The notes: generated from the letters alone by a model not told the origin. 64,000 nucleotides of DNA from Arthrobacter gandavensis (GCF_015355785.1 NZ_JADKYW010000005.1:215864-279863); one strand, 5' to 3'. Numbered from the stretch's first letter, positions 7,372 to 17,440 are shown. A program made the numbers and translations.

Positions 7372-10113
7372 CTACTTCCGGCGCTTCTTCTTTCCCGCCG
7401 GACGGGCATCCTTCCGGGACGCCGGCTGCGAGGATTTGGCCGCAGCCGTGCGTTCCACCCGGGTCTCCACCTGCCCCTGGCTGTTGGGTGCGGAGAACTG
7501 CAGGCTGGCAGGGCGTTCAGGTGCTTCCAGTCCGGGCGCCTCGATGACCGGGCCGCCGCCTACTATGCCGCGGGCGTCCTTCATGCCCTTGAGGGCCTCG
7601 GGAACTTCCGGCTGCTTGACCTCGACCTCGACGTTGAAGAGGTAGCGGATGCTCTCTTCACGGATAGCCTCCATCATGGTCTGGAACATGACGAAGCCCT
7701 CGCGCTGGTATTCCACCAGCGGGTCACGCTGCGCCATGGCACGCAGGCCAATACCTTCCTTGAGGTAGTCCATCTCATACAGGTGTTCCTGCCACTTGCG
7801 GCCGATCACCGAGAGCACCACGCGCCGCTCAAGCTCACGCATCGCAGCTGAGCCGATGGAGTCTTCACGTGCCTGGTAAGCCAGGCGGGCATCGGAAAGG
7901 ATTTCGTTCAGCAGGAAATCCCGGGTCAGGTTGGACCGGCCGTCGGCCTCGTCAATGACTTCGTCGATGGTCAGGCTGATCGGGTAGACAATCTTCAGGT
8001 TCTTCCACAGGGTGTCGAGATCCCAGTCGTCACCGTGGCCTTCAGCCGTTGCCTCGTTCACCACGGCAGTGATGACATCTTCGAGGAAGAAACCGATCTT
8101 CTCCTGCAGGTCATCGCCTTCGAGAATCCGGCGGCGGTCCCCGTAGATGGCTTCGCGCTGGCGATTGAGGACGTCGTCGTACTTCAGGACGTTCTTCCGC
8201 TGCTCGGCGTTGCGTGCCTCGACCTGGCCCTGGGCGTTCTGGATCGCCTTGGACACGAGCTTCGATTCAAGGGCGACGTCGTCCGGCATGGAAGAGCTGT
8301 TCATGATGCGCTCTGCTGCACCGGAATTGAACAGGCGCATCAGGTCGTCAGTCAGGGAGAGGTAGAAGCGGGACTCACCAGGGTCGCCCTGGCGGCCGGA
8401 ACGGCCCCGGAGCTGGTTGTCGATGCGTCGGGATTCGTGCCGTTCGGTGCCGAGAACATACAGGCCTCCGAGGGCACGTACTTCGTCGTGCTCCGTAGCC
8501 ACGGCGGCCTGCGCCTTCTCCAGTGCTGCCGGCCAGGCGGCTTCGTAGGCCTCCGGGTTCTCTGCCGGATCAAGTCCGCGGCTGCTCAGTTCGGCCACCG
8601 CGTTGAACTCGGCGTTGCCGCCGAGCATGATGTCCGTGCCTCGGCCGGCCATGTTGGTCGCAACCGTCACCGCACCCTTGCGGCCGGCCTGCGCCACGAT
8701 GGCAGCTTCGCGGGCATGGTTCTTGGCATTGAGGACCTCGTGCCGGATCCCGGCCTTCGCCAGCTGCTTGGAAAGATATTCGCTCTTCTCGACGCTGGTG
8801 GTACCAACCAGCACGGGCTGCCCGGAAGCGTGCCGCTCGGCGATGTCCTTCACGACGGCGTCGAACTTGGCTACTTCGTTCTTGTAAATCAGGTCGGACT
8901 GGTCCAGCCGGGCCATCGGCTTGTTGGTGGGGATGGGCACCACGCCAAGCTTGTAGGTGCTCATGAACTCCGCGGCCTCGGTTTCGGCCGTGCCGGTCAT
9001 GCCGGAGAGCTTCTCGTAAAGGCGGAAGTAGTTCTGCAGGGTGACGGTGGCCAGGGTCTGGTTCTCGGCCTTGATCTGCACCCCCTCCTTCGCCTCGATG
9101 GCCTGGTGCATGCCTTCGTTGTAGCGCCGGCCGGCCAGGATGCGCCCGGTATGCTCGTCGACGATGAGGACTTCACCCTTGAGGATGACGTAGTCCTTGT
9201 CCCGCTTGAAGAGTTCCTTCGCCTTGATGGCGTTGTTAAGGAACCCGATCAGCGGGGTATTGGCAGCCTCATAGAGGTTGGAAATGCCCAGGTAGTCCTC
9301 GACCTTTTCGATGCCGGACTCAAGCACGCCCACTGTGCGCTTTTTCTCGTCGACCTCATAGTCGGCGTCGAGGGTGAGCCGCTGGACCACCTTGGCGAAC
9401 TCGGTGTACCAGCGGTTGACGTCGCCGCTGGCGGCGCCGGAAATGATCAGCGGAGTACGGGCCTCGTCAATGAGGATCGAGTCAACTTCGTCGACGATGG
9501 CGAAGTGGTGCCCGCGCTGGACAAGCTCATTGGCGCTCCAGGCCATGTTGTCCCGAAGGTAGTCGAACCCGAATTCGTTGTTGGTGCCGTAGGTAATGTC
9601 TGCCGCGTACTGTTCACGGCGGGTGGCCGGGTCCTGGTTGGCGAGGATGCAGCCGGTGGACATGCCCAGGAAGCGGAAGACACGGCCCATCAGGTCCGAC
9701 TGGTACTCCGCCAGGTAGTCGTTGACGGTGACCACGTGCACGCCGCGGCCCGTCAGGGCGTTGAGGAAGGCCGGAGCCGTGGCCACCAGGGTCTTTCCTT
9801 CACCGGTCTTCATTTCCGCAATGTTGCCCAGGTGCAGGGCAGCTCCGCCCATAAGCTGCACATCGAAATGGCGCATGCCAAGTGTGCGGCTGGCAGCTTC
9901 CCGGACAAGGGCAAAGGCTTCCGGAAGCAGGTCATCGAGGCTCTCGCCGTCCGCGTGGCGTTCCTTGAGGTTGTCTGTCTCGGCGCGCAGTTCGGCATCG
10001 CTCATGCCCTTGAACTCGTCCTCGAGCACGTTGATCGCATCGGCGTAGTTACGCAGTGTTTTCAGCGTCTTCTTGTCGCCGGTGCGAAGAACTCGTTCGA
10101 GAAGTGATGCCAC
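7372..10113 (-). CDS. secA: Preprotein translocase ATPase SecA
   Basis: The 913-residue motor ATPase of the Sec pathway drives unfolded secretory proteins through SecYEG. Visible landmarks are Walker A MKTGEGKT (101-108), the DEVD box (208-211, in [16 protein letters not shown]), the second nucleotide-binding fold with [12 protein letters not shown] and [13 protein letters not shown], and the helical scaffold and wing region. The C-terminal tail is Lys/Arg-rich (GKKKRRK) and lacks the zinc-binding CxC...CH motif found in SecA of many other bacteria. Length is normal for actinobacterial SecA1. Translation starts at GTG 10113 after GGGAG. The gene stands alone downstream of the YcaQ-like gene (91-bp gap) and converges on the Rv3235-family gene, an order shared with mycobacteria. 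Confidence 0.98.
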   Translation of the reverse strand: MASLLERVLRTGDKKTLKTLRNYADAINVLEDEFKGMSDAELRAETDNLKERHADGESLDDLLPEAFALVREAASRTLGMRHFDVQLMGGAALHLGNIAEMKTGEGKTLVATAPAFLNALTGRGVHVVTVNDYLAEYQSDLMGRVFRFLGMSTGCILANQDPATRREQYAADITYGTNNEFGFDYLRDNMAWSANELVQRGHHFAIVDEVDSILIDEARTPLIISGAASGDVNRWYTEFAKVVQRLTLDADYEVDEKKRTVGVLESGIEKVEDYLGISNLYEAANTPLIGFLNNAIKAKELFKRDKDYVILKGEVLIVDEHTGRILAGRRYNEGMHQAIEAKEGVQIKAENQTLATVTLQNYFRLYEKLSGMTGTAETEAAEFMSTYKLGVVPIPTNKPMARLDQSDLIYKNEVAKFDAVVKDIAERHASGQPVLVGTTSVEKSEYLSKQLAKAGIRHEVLNAKNHAREAAIVAQAGRKGAVTVATNMAGRGTDIMLGGNAEFNAVAELSSRGLDPAENPEAYEAAWPAALEKAQAAVATEHDEVRALGGLYVLGTERHESRRIDNQLRGRSGRQGDPGESRFYLSLTDDLMRLFNSGAAERIMNSSSMPDDVALESKLVSKAIQNAQGQVEARNAEQRKNVLKYDDVLNRQREAIYGDRRRILEGDDLQEKIGFFLEDVITAVVNEATAEGHGDDWDLDTLWKNLKIVYPISLTIDEVIDEADGRSNLTRDFLLNEILSDARLAYQAREDSIGSAAMRELERRVVLSVIGRKWQEHLYEMDYLKEGIGLRAMAQRDPLVEYQREGFVMFQTMMEAIREESIRYLFNVEVEVKQPEVPEALKGMKDARGIVGGGPVIEAPGLEAPERPASLQFSAPNSQGQVETRVERTAAAKSSQPASRKDARPAGKKKRRK

Positions 10114-10204
10114 TGATTTGCTCCCAATCTAGTGTTGCCGAAATCTGGCGTCCCCAGTCTACGTGAGAGACGTCCGGCAGGCCGCCAAGGTTCCCGCTCG
10201 GGAA

Positions 10205-11413
10205 TCATCCTCGGTCGATTGCCAGTTTCAGGGCGGGCGCAAGGTTGCCCACAGGACTTACCATAACCTCTGCGAGGCCAAGCCACTGCGCCATTAACCG
10301 TAATTCTGCGGCCAGCTCAACCGCGGTTTCTGCGGGCGAGCCGGGTTCTGCGTGGGCGGCCTGGACCAGGAGGGCCCGTGCTGCCCGGTCAGCTTTCAGG
10401 TCTACCCGGGCCACTATCGCCTCGCGCAGCAGGAACGGCAGTACGTAGTACCCGAACCTGCGCTTCTGGGCCGGCGTGTAGATTTCGATCCGGTAATGGA
10501 TGCCGAAAACTGCCTGGAGACGGCGCCGGTCAAAGACCAGTGAATCGAACGGGCTCAGCAGGCCGCGTCCATGGCAGCGTCTGGGGATCTGCGCCTCCGG
10601 GTGGAGGAAGACGGGACCTTTCCAGCCGTTGACCGAAATTTCCTCCAGCTTCCCCTGCCCTGCGAGGCACTGCGCGGCGGCAAGCGTGTCACGCAGCGGC
10701 AGGCGGAAGTAATCTGCCAGCATAGGCGCCGTGCCCAGGCCAAGTGACCGCGCCGCATTCTCCGTCAGCCGCAGCAGCGCTTCGTTGCGGTCCGCGGGTT
10801 CAAGGGCCGCTTCGCCGTCAGGATGCACGGAGGCGGCGGGTGCGTAGAGCCGCTCGAAAGCAGTTCCCCGTCCGGCGGAGGAGATGACCCCCTGTTCGAA
10901 AAGGTCTTCCAAGACCCGCTTTGAGGCGCTCCAGTTCCACCCCCACGCTTTAGAGCCGGGCTCGGCGGCCTGGCCAAGGGCCGCCTCTACCTCCCGCGCG
11001 GAGAGGGGGTGTTTGCGCTCGAGAAGTTCAACAATGGCCTGGCTCAGTTCGCTGCGCGGCCCGTCCGGCATGGACGTGGCACGCATCCAGGTCCGGCGCT
11101 GCCACGTCCGCAGGTCAGCGAAGAGGTCCGGACGGATAAAACTGGCTTCGTGCGCCCAGTACTCAACCATCCGCCGGGGATGCCGCGCGGCCATCCGGTC
11201 CAGGACATCTCGGTCGTAGGCGCCCAACCGGGTAAACAACGGGAGGTAATGGCTCCTGGCCAGGACGTTCACCGAGTCGATCTGCAACAGCCCCAGGGCA
11301 TCAAAAACGCGGCCCGTCTGCCCGGGGGTCGGGCGGACGGGCCGCGGTTTGGCTAACTGCTGGGCGCCGAGGATGGTGCGGCGTGCCCGGTCAAGGGAGA
11401 AGGATGCTGGCAT
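10205..11413 (-). CDS. Winged-helix DNA glycosylase of the YcaQ/AlkX (HTH_42) family
   Basis: This 402-residue protein matches the HTH_42 family, whose members remove alkylated or interstrand-crosslinked bases from DNA. The start ARRTILGAQQLAKPRP leads into ALGLLQIDSVNVLARSHYLP, where Q44-I-D46 corresponds to the catalytic Gln-x-Asp of YcaQ-type enzymes; the AlkZ branch has Gln-x-Gln. Other family blocks are MVEYWAHEASFIRPDLF and FDSLVFDRRRLQAVFGIHYR. Length is typical. ATG 11413 has no Shine-Dalgarno sequence but a TAGGAT element 6 nt upstream, indicating leaderless transcription from a promoter inside the 32-bp gap after hpf. Substrate preference cannot be decided from sequence, and the repair role is inferred from the family. 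Confidence 0.85.
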   Translation of the reverse strand: MPASFSLDRARRTILGAQQLAKPRPVRPTPGQTGRVFDALGLLQIDSVNVLARSHYLPLFTRLGAYDRDVLDRMAARHPRRMVEYWAHEASFIRPDLFADLRTWQRRTWMRATSMPDGPRSELSQAIVELLERKHPLSAREVEAALGQAAEPGSKAWGWNWSASKRVLEDLFEQGVISSAGRGTAFERLYAPAASVHPDGEAALEPADRNEALLRLTENAARSLGLGTAPMLADYFRLPLRDTLAAAQCLAGQGKLEEISVNGWKGPVFLHPEAQIPRRCHGRGLLSPFDSLVFDRRRLQAVFGIHYRIEIYTPAQKRRFGYYVLPFLLREAIVARVDLKADRAARALLVQAAHAEPGSPAETAVELAAELRLMAQWLGLAEVMVSPVGNLAPALKLAIDRG

Positions 11414-11419
11414 GCACCC

Positions 11420-11425
11420 ATCCTA
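11420..11425 (-). promoter_or_regulatory. -10 element for leaderless transcription of the YcaQ-like gene
   Basis: TAGGAT on the minus strand ends 6 nt before ATG 11413. It gives the glycosylase gene its own promoter, separate from hpf. Confidence 0.5.
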
Positions 11426-11445
11426 GGACCGGGACACTTGCACCT

Positions 11446-12174
11446 CTACGACGCGGCTTCCACGTCCTGGGCAGCCGGTGTGGCGTCGCGGTAGCCGCGC
11501 ATTTCCTCACGGATTTCCTCGGTTCCCTCGGCGCACTTGGAATCGAGGGTAATGACGCCGTAGGTCCAGCCCTTGCGGCGGTAGACCACCGACGGCGCTC
11601 CGGTGGCGGCGTCTACGAACAGGTAGAAGTCGTGGCCAACCAGTTCCATGTTGTCGACTGCGTCGTCAAGGCTCATGGGGGCACCCGGGAAAACCTTGCG
11701 GCGGATCAGAACCGGGCACTCGCCGGTCTGCATGTCCTGGTCGGTGGCTTCGTTGCTTTCCGCCGGGACAGTTTCAGCTGCTGCGAACTGGGAAGACAGT
11801 GGCTCGGAAGTGCTGGCAGGCTCCAGCCCCGCAGTCGCGACCCGTACCGGAACGGGGGTGTGGCGCCCGCGGTGCACTTTGCGCCGGTCGCTGGCGCGGC
11901 GCAGGCGTTCCATGAGCTTGCCGTAGGCGAGGTCGAAGGCCGCAAACTTATCTGCAGAAGACGCCTCGGCGCGGACCACCGGTCCCCGGCCCAGGACGGT
12001 CAATTCCACGGTGAGGGAGCTGTCGGCTTCACGGACGTTTTCGTGCTTGGTGACCCGGGCATCCACCCGCTGCACCTTGTCTCCGAGGTTCTCGACCTTG
12101 CCGATTTTTTCGGCGGCGTACTGACGGAACCGATCGGATACTGCAACGTTTCGTCCGCTGATCATGAATTCCAT
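11446..12174 (-). CDS. hpf: Long-form ribosome hibernation promoting factor
   Basis: A 242-residue long HPF. The N-terminal domain (about 1-110, MEFMISGRNVAVSDRFRQY) binds the 30S decoding region, a variable linker follows (about 110-175), and the C-terminal domain (about 178-240, IRRKVFPGAPMSLDDAVDNM through GHDFYLFVDAATGAPSVVYR) dimerises ribosomes into inactive 100S particles in slow growth. The frame is open further upstream, but ATG 12174 follows a strong GGAGGG at 7 nt and starts the conserved MEFMISGRN. The mRNA leader contains a 10-bp stem-loop at 12205-12238. Position between comF and secA is the conserved actinobacterial order. Confident. Confidence 0.95.
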   Translation of the reverse strand: MEFMISGRNVAVSDRFRQYAAEKIGKVENLGDKVQRVDARVTKHENVREADSSLTVELTVLGRGPVVRAEASSADKFAAFDLAYGKLMERLRRASDRRKVHRGRHTPVPVRVATAGLEPASTSEPLSSQFAAAETVPAESNEATDQDMQTGECPVLIRRKVFPGAPMSLDDAVDNMELVGHDFYLFVDAATGAPSVVYRRKGWTYGVITLDSKCAEGTEEIREEMRGYRDATPAAQDVEAAS

Positions 12175-12204
12175 GGTGCCCTCCAATATTCTTCGGTGAC
12201 ACAA

Positions 12205-12238
12205 CAACGGCCGCTGCCAGTTTCCTTCGCGGCCGTTG
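12205..12238 (-). promoter_or_regulatory. Stem-loop in the hpf leader
   Basis: Arms CAACGGCCGC (12205-12214) and GCGGCCGTTG (12229-12238) pair perfectly over 10 bp around a 14-nt loop, about 30 nt upstream of the hpf start codon. It could shape access to the ribosome binding site or stabilise the message. There is no U-run, so it is not a standard terminator. Confidence 0.45.
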
Positions 12239-12378
12239 CCGCAGGACTGCTCCGTTTCTTGAAGCAATCCATACCCAACACGTTAGATCACCCGGAAGCT
12301 TTATTCACCTTCTGACCTTGGCCGCTGTTCGCAGGCTATGCCGCGCCAGCCGGGTTCCGGTTCCAGCTCCGGAACCGT

Positions 12379-13215
12379 TCACGGCGCACTCCCGGCCGCG
12401 GGTGCCGGAGCACGGACGGCGGCGATGACGGCTGCCCCGGCCACCTGCGCACCGGTGGCCCGCAGGGCGCGGGTTGCTTCTGCCAACGTGGCGCCGGTGG
12501 TCAGGACATCATCCGCGAGAAGGACAGTCATTCCTTGCAGGTCCCCCGGCCGTCCAGCGGTCATTGTCCCGTGGACGTTCCGGCGCCGGGCACCCGCACC
12601 AAGGCTCTTCTGCGCTCCGGAGCGCAGCGAAGACAGCTCGGCTCCGATTCGGTAGCCCAGTACTCCGCGGACCTCCATCCCTGCGGGGAGCAGGCCTCTC
12701 ATGCGCACTTTCGCCAGGATGAGCTCCAGCGGGTCATAGCCGCGGCGCGTCCGGCCGCGGAAGCTGCCCGGGACGGGAACCAATGCCACGCGTCCCGGAA
12801 ACCCGGATGACGGCGCCTGGTGCAGCGCCCGCGCCATGGCTTCGGCCAGGATGCCCAGCAGGTCGGTATGCCCATGATTCTTGCAGGCAAGCACTACGCG
12901 GGAGAGCCCACCAGCGTACCGGCCGGCGGCCGTTACCGGCAGGGGAATCGGCTCCACAAGGTCCGGGGTGCCGCGGTTCTCCGTCACTCCCCCTTCCGCT
13001 TCCGGGAGCATTCCCGCCCCGGCGGACGCGTTGAAGGGACGCAGCGTCGCATGGCGGACGGCTATGCGGCACTCCGTGCACAGGGACTCGTCCGCAGCCC
13101 CGCAGACCACGCATTCTGCAGGCAGGATTACCGCGGCCAGTTCCCGGCAGGCCGCCAGGACAGCGGCCGGTCCGGGGGCAGCCAGCCAGTCCTCCAACAC
13201 CAGGGAATGTGCCAT
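12379..13215 (-). CDS. comF: ComF-family phosphoribosyltransferase-like protein
   Basis: A 278-residue ComF protein. It has an N-terminal four-cysteine zinc-binding site (C35, C38, C46, C49 in CVVCGAADESLCTEC) and a C-terminal type I phosphoribosyltransferase fold with the PRPP loop VLLADDVLTTGAT (231-243). The middle part contains the family block VALVPVPGSFRGRTRRGYDP. ComF helps handle single-stranded DNA in transformation and fork repair in other bacteria; its chemistry is still unsettled. The gene lies between lpqB and hpf as in mycobacteria. Spacing to both neighbours (107 and 204 bp) leaves room for separate promoters. The ribosome binding site before ATG 13215 is weak. Family confident, role inferred. 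Confidence 0.9.
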   Translation of the reverse strand: MAHSLVLEDWLAAPGPAAVLAACRELAAVILPAECVVCGAADESLCTECRIAVRHATLRPFNASAGAGMLPEAEGGVTENRGTPDLVEPIPLPVTAAGRYAGGLSRVVLACKNHGHTDLLGILAEAMARALHQAPSSGFPGRVALVPVPGSFRGRTRRGYDPLELILAKVRMRGLLPAGMEVRGVLGYRIGAELSSLRSGAQKSLGAGARRRNVHGTMTAGRPGDLQGMTVLLADDVLTTGATLAEATRALRATGAQVAGAAVIAAVRAPAPAAGSAP

Positions 13216-13322
13216 GCGCCAAGGCTTCCGGCAGATCAGCTGCAGGTGGACTGCAGCGCACCCGGCTGGGGAAAGGGGAGGCGTTGCGGGCAGGGCTCCG
13301 TTCGTTGTGGAGGCCTGGACCG

Positions 13323-15035
13323 CTAGCCGGGGAAGGCCGGATCCCGGATGCCGTCAATCTCGCGGATCCAGCCGTTGCCCAGCTTCTTGTAGACAGCACC
13401 GGCCGTCTGCAGGAACAGGTCATCCGGTCCGTCTCCGCCGCTGATACTGAAGCTTCCATCCAGCCCGGCCAGTTCCTGGTTGTCTTCCGCAGGGTCGAGA
13501 ATCACCGGTTTCAGTGACTCATCCTGGCCTTTCTGGAGGGCGGCCACCTTCGTCTCGCCCACCCACACTGCGGTGGTGACAGGCTCGGCCGTCCACAATT
13601 CAAGCGGAGTGGTCAAGGTTTGCGGCGCACCGTTGGAAGAGCGCACGACGCCGGCGACCAGGACGCGGGACGCACCGTTCTGCTCGGCGACCAGCAGGGC
13701 ACGGGCGCCGTCACGCGAGATCCTCAGGTCCCGCACAACCATGTCGCCGAGCCAGGAAGGTGTCAGGCCCGTCTGGGCGGAGGCGGCAAGGTCCGGCCCC
13801 ACGGCAATGAGCCGGCTGCCCTCGCCCTGCGCGGACGCGGACCAGATCCAGCCCTCCGGGTCGATGCTGGGACCGGTCAGTGAACTCCCGGTCGCCACGG
13901 CCGCGACGTCCTTGTCCGGCCCGGTGACCAGCAGTGTTCCACGGTCCCCGGACAGGAACGCGACCGTGTCCATCTCTCCGGCAGATACTGCCGGATCCCG
14001 GGGGTCGTAGGAGGAGACATCAGGCAGGTTGCTGATCTCCTGGACTTGCCGGTCGTGGAAGAACACGATGTCCTGGCCCTGGATGCCAACCTGCGTCTTG
14101 CCTACCCCGGGATCGTCCTCGACGGGGATCAGCTCGCTGCTGGCCGGCCCCAGGTCCACCTCGCGCTGGTTCACGGTCATCTCAACGGAGTTGACGTTGT
14201 TGAGCTGGCGCAGGTTCTGCTCCAGCTGGAGTTTCATCTGCTGGCGGTTGAGGTCGGTGGAGTCTTCCAGGACGTCGGCGGCGAAGTCCACGGAAGCGAC
14301 GCCGGAAACCACGGGAACGGCTTCGCGTGCAAGCTGGGTTTCCACCGGGAAGGCACTCGTGACGGCTCCTTCCAGGTAAGGCGCCGGACCGGCCAGCATT
14401 GCATTGACCACGGACGCTGCCATGCCGGAGCGCTGGACGAACCAGCGAGTGTCCGGAACCCAGTACCGGTAGGTGCTGGAGTAGAAGTACAGATTGTGGG
14501 CACGGAAGATGATCGGGAAGGTTATGTCCGAGATCATGATGCCGTTGGGGATGCCGCTGATGCGCCACTGCCCGTCCTGCTGCACGAGCCGGACCTGGAT
14601 GGTCTCGGTGGTTCCGGGGGCCGACTCGGTCCGGATGCCCTGGGCGTTGACGGATGCGACCACTTCGAGCTGGATCTGGAATACATCGGGTTCAGGCATC
14701 GGCACAATGCTGGGGTCTGCCCCGTAGATCACCACGCGTTCATTGGGGACCCAGGAAGCCGCCGTTTCGGCCGTCAGGAATTCCCTGGCCGCAGTGTAGT
14801 CCTCGCCAGCGCCGACGCCTGCGTCGATAAAACCTCCGATGATCCCCTGTGGAGAATCGTCCTCGACGGGGCCGGGCGGGCTGTAGCTGAGCTGCTGCGT
14901 CAGCGAGCTGCCGCCCGCGCTGGCCGTCGCCGTACCCACCGGCCCGACTGTGGGTATGGACGAGCAGCCGGCCAGGAACACCAGGGCGGACAGGAAAGCG
15001 GCGGCTGACGCCTGCCGCTTGTGGGCCCTACGCAT
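13323..15035 (-). CDS. lpqB: Lipoprotein LpqB, MtrAB accessory
   Basis: A 570-residue secreted lipoprotein with signal peptide MRRAHKRQASAAAFLSALVF and lipobox LAGC (lipidated Cys 24). It carries the GerMN-type domain (about 230-330, with QLNNVNSVEMTVNQREVD near its end) and a C-terminal beta-propeller-like region. In mycobacteria and Streptomyces LpqB contacts the extracellular sensor domain of MtrB and modulates MtrA phosphorylation. The frame extends upstream, but ATG 15035 follows GGGAGGA and starts the signal peptide. It overlaps the mtrB stop codon by 8 nt, giving the conserved mtrA-mtrB-lpqB operon. No catalytic motif. Firm identification. Confidence 0.95.
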   Translation of the reverse strand: MRRAHKRQASAAAFLSALVFLAGCSSIPTVGPVGTATASAGGSSLTQQLSYSPPGPVEDDSPQGIIGGFIDAGVGAGEDYTAAREFLTAETAASWVPNERVVIYGADPSIVPMPEPDVFQIQLEVVASVNAQGIRTESAPGTTETIQVRLVQQDGQWRISGIPNGIMISDITFPIIFRAHNLYFYSSTYRYWVPDTRWFVQRSGMAASVVNAMLAGPAPYLEGAVTSAFPVETQLAREAVPVVSGVASVDFAADVLEDSTDLNRQQMKLQLEQNLRQLNNVNSVEMTVNQREVDLGPASSELIPVEDDPGVGKTQVGIQGQDIVFFHDRQVQEISNLPDVSSYDPRDPAVSAGEMDTVAFLSGDRGTLLVTGPDKDVAAVATGSSLTGPSIDPEGWIWSASAQGEGSRLIAVGPDLAASAQTGLTPSWLGDMVVRDLRISRDGARALLVAEQNGASRVLVAGVVRSSNGAPQTLTTPLELWTAEPVTTAVWVGETKVAALQKGQDESLKPVILDPAEDNQELAGLDGSFSISGGDGPDDLFLQTAGAVYKKLGNGWIREIDGIRDPAFPG

Positions 15036-16791
15036 TGTGGTCCTCCCTCTCGGCAGAATCGGGGGCGGCGAGCGCCTTGGGAGGCGACGGGAGCGGGGTG
15101 TCCTGCGGTGAGAGCGGAACCGGCGACGCAGCAAAACTTACGCCGTGCCTGCGCGGCACGGTCAGGCGGAAGCAGGCACCGTCGCCGGGGCTGCCCCACG
15201 CTTCCAGCCATCCGTCGTGCAGCCTTGCGTCTTCGGCAGCGATAGCCAGCCCGAGTCCGCTGCCTCCGGTTGTTCGTGCGCGGGCCGGGTCGGCCCGCCA
15301 GAACCTGTCGAAGACCCGGGCGGCGTCGTCCTCGCTCATTCCGATGCCGTAGTCACGAACGGCGACGCCCACGGCGTCTGCGTTCGTCGCAACCGCGATT
15401 TCAACGGGTTTGCCTTCACCGTGTTCCAGCGCGTTCACCACGAGGTTCCGCACGATCCGTTCGATCCGGCGCGGATCGGCGTCGACCACCACCCGCTCCT
15501 CCCGGCAGACGATCCGGACCTCTGAGCCGTTGTTGACTGCCAGCGGCTCGGTGGCTTCCACGACGTCCCGGACGATGCCCAGGATGTCCGCTGCCTCCAG
15601 GTCCGGTTCGGCTGCTCCGGCATCGAAGCGGCTAATCTCCAGGAGGTCCGCCAGCAGCGCCTGGAAGCGTTCAACCTGGTGGTACAGGAGCTCTGTGGAG
15701 CGTTTCGAAATGGGGTCGAAGCCTTCCCTCGCGTCGTAAAGGACCTCAGCTGCCATCCGGACGGTGGTGAGCGGAGTCCGCAGCTCGTGCGATACGTCCG
15801 AGACGAACCCCTGCTGCATTCTCGAAAGCTGCGCCAGCTGCGTGATCTGGTCCTGGAGCGTCGCGGCCATGTGGTTGAAGGAGGCTGCCAGACGGGCAAC
15901 TTCGTCCTCGCCCTTGACCTCCATTCGCTCCTGGAGTTCGCCCGCCGCGAGCTTCTCCGAGACCGACGCCGCAGCACTCACGGCACCCACGCCAGCCTTG
16001 GTCACCACCCAGGCAATGGTTCCGATGATGGCCAGGAGCAGGCCCCCGGCAATCCACAGGATGCGGTGGATGTCATCGAGGGTCTGCTGCATGGTGTTCA
16101 GGTCATAGACCAGGTACAGCGCATATTCCGAGCGGTCCGGAGGCAGCGTGACCTTGGTGCCGAAAGCAAGTCCGGGTTCACCGTGTTCCAGGGCCAGGGC
16201 GGACCAGTGCACAACGTCTTCCCCGTCAGGGTCCAGCCCCTCCACCGCATCGCTGAGCGGCGCGGGAATGCTGCCGGCAGTGATCCGGTCTCCCAGTGTT
16301 GCGACGAAGAGGTTCTCCTGGTCTGGAAGAGGGGCGAGCAGGTAGCGGCGCGGCGTCTCCGCTCCCCGTCCCTCGAGCAGCGAAAGGGTGTTGGAGACCA
16401 GGCGCTCGGTTCCCTCGCGGTCAGCAGCGGCCGTGGTCCGGAAATTCTCCTTGACGCTGCTCAGGCCGGCTGTGGCCTCCGCCTTGAACTGGGTTAGCCG
16501 CTCTTCATAGAGGGCCCCGGCGATTTGGTGGGACAGGAACGCCCCGATGCCGCCCGCGGCCACGATTACCAGGAGCAAGGTCGCCAGGACAGTCTTGAAC
16601 TGGAGCGAGCGGCGCCAGCGGACGGCGATCTTGGCGACGGTGGCGCGGTGGACCCGCTCGGCTGTGCGGCGCAGCACGGCTCCGGTTCGGAGCATCCGAG
16701 CCCTGGCCCGTGCCCTTGGAGCAACCGGTGTGCCGTTCTCCTCCCCGGGGGAGGCCACGGACCTAGTTTTGGCCGGCTTTGTAACCGACAC
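15028..16791 (-). CDS. mtrB: Sensor histidine kinase MtrB
   Basis: A 587-residue membrane kinase. Transmembrane helices lie at about 67-89 and 244-265 and flank an extracellular sensor domain (about 90-243). They are followed by a HAMP linker, the dimerisation domain with H-box FVSDVSHELRTPLTTVRMAA (phospho-His 335), and the ATPase domain with N-box VVNALEHGE (Asn 453) and GGSGLGLAIAAEDARLHDG. MtrB phosphorylates MtrA and couples growth and division to envelope metabolism. It begins inside mtrA (29-nt overlap) and its stop overlaps lpqB by 8 nt, so the three genes are translationally coupled. The start at 16791 is supported by length; a start near MLRTGAVLRR is possible. Confidence 0.95.
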   Translation of the reverse strand: MSVTKPAKTRSVASPGEENGTPVAPRARARARMLRTGAVLRRTAERVHRATVAKIAVRWRRSLQFKTVLATLLLVIVAAGGIGAFLSHQIAGALYEERLTQFKAEATAGLSSVKENFRTTAAADREGTERLVSNTLSLLEGRGAETPRRYLLAPLPDQENLFVATLGDRITAGSIPAPLSDAVEGLDPDGEDVVHWSALALEHGEPGLAFGTKVTLPPDRSEYALYLVYDLNTMQQTLDDIHRILWIAGGLLLAIIGTIAWVVTKAGVGAVSAAASVSEKLAAGELQERMEVKGEDEVARLAASFNHMAATLQDQITQLAQLSRMQQGFVSDVSHELRTPLTTVRMAAEVLYDAREGFDPISKRSTELLYHQVERFQALLADLLEISRFDAGAAEPDLEAADILGIVRDVVEATEPLAVNNGSEVRIVCREERVVVDADPRRIERIVRNLVVNALEHGEGKPVEIAVATNADAVGVAVRDYGIGMSEDDAARVFDRFWRADPARARTTGGSGLGLAIAAEDARLHDGWLEAWGSPGDGACFRLTVPRRHGVSFAASPVPLSPQDTPLPSPPKALAAPDSAEREDHNA

Positions 16792-17440
16792 CGCGGACCG
16801 TCAGGACAATTTCAGGAGCTTCGGGGTCCCGCTCAATCTTGGACCTCAAACGCTGGACGTGCACGTTCACCAGCCGCGTGTCTGCTGCGTGGCGGTAGCC
16901 CCACACCTGTTCGAGCAGCATTTCCCGGGTGAAGACCTGCCAGGGCTTCCGGGCCAGTGCTACCAGGAGGTCGAACTCAAGGGGCGTCAGCGCAATCCGC
17001 TCACTGCCGCGCGCCACGGAATGGCCGGCAACGTCGATGGAGATTTCGCCGATGTTCAGCGTCTCCGGTGCCTTCGAATCAACCGGGCGCAGCCGGGCAC
17101 GGACGCGCGCCACCAGCTCGGCGGGTTTGAACGGCTTGGGAACGTAGTCGTCTGCGCCGGATTCAAGGCCTCGAACGACGTCGGCGGTGTCGGATTTGGC
17201 GGTCAGCATCACGATTGGAACATCTGACTCGGCGCGGATCTGGCGGCACACTTCAATGCCGTCCATGCCCGGAAGCATGAGGTCCAGAAGGACAAGATCC
17301 GGCTTGGAGCCGCGGAAAACCTCCAGCGCCTGCGCCCCGTCTGCACAGAAAACGGGGTCGAACCCGTCGTTGCGAAGAACAATGCCGATCATTTCGGCCA
17401 GCGCTTCGTCATCGTCTACGACCAGTATCCGTGCCTTCAT
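16763..17440 (-). CDS. mtrA: Response regulator MtrA (OmpR family)
   Basis: A 225-residue OmpR-type regulator. The receiver domain has the acidic pocket DDD (9-11), phospho-acceptor Asp 53 (LVLLDLMLPGMDG) and the conserved Lys in MLTAKSD. The C-terminal winged helix ends VRGVGYKAGQ. MtrA is the essential regulator of cell-wall hydrolases and division in mycobacteria. Upstream codons are open, but ATG 17440 follows AGGAAAG and starts the conserved MKARILVVDDD. The 255-bp region upstream is shared with the divergent membrane-protein gene at 17696 and should hold both promoters. It is followed by mtrB and lpqB with overlaps. Firm. Confidence 0.97.
   Translation of the reverse strand: MKARILVVDDDEALAEMIGIVLRNDGFDPVFCADGAQALEVFRGSKPDLVLLDLMLPGMDGIEVCRQIRAESDVPIVMLTAKSDTADVVRGLESGADDYVPKPFKPAELVARVRARLRPVDSKAPETLNIGEISIDVAGHSVARGSERIALTPLEFDLLVALARKPWQVFTREMLLEQVWGYRHAADTRLVNVHVQRLRSKIERDPEAPEIVLTVRGVGYKAGQN

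Noticed and set aside
8035-10107. 690-codon open frame on the plus strand opposite secA
   Set aside because: Its product has no recognisable domain and mirrors the highly biased codon use of secA; it is an antisense shadow typical of high-GC DNA.
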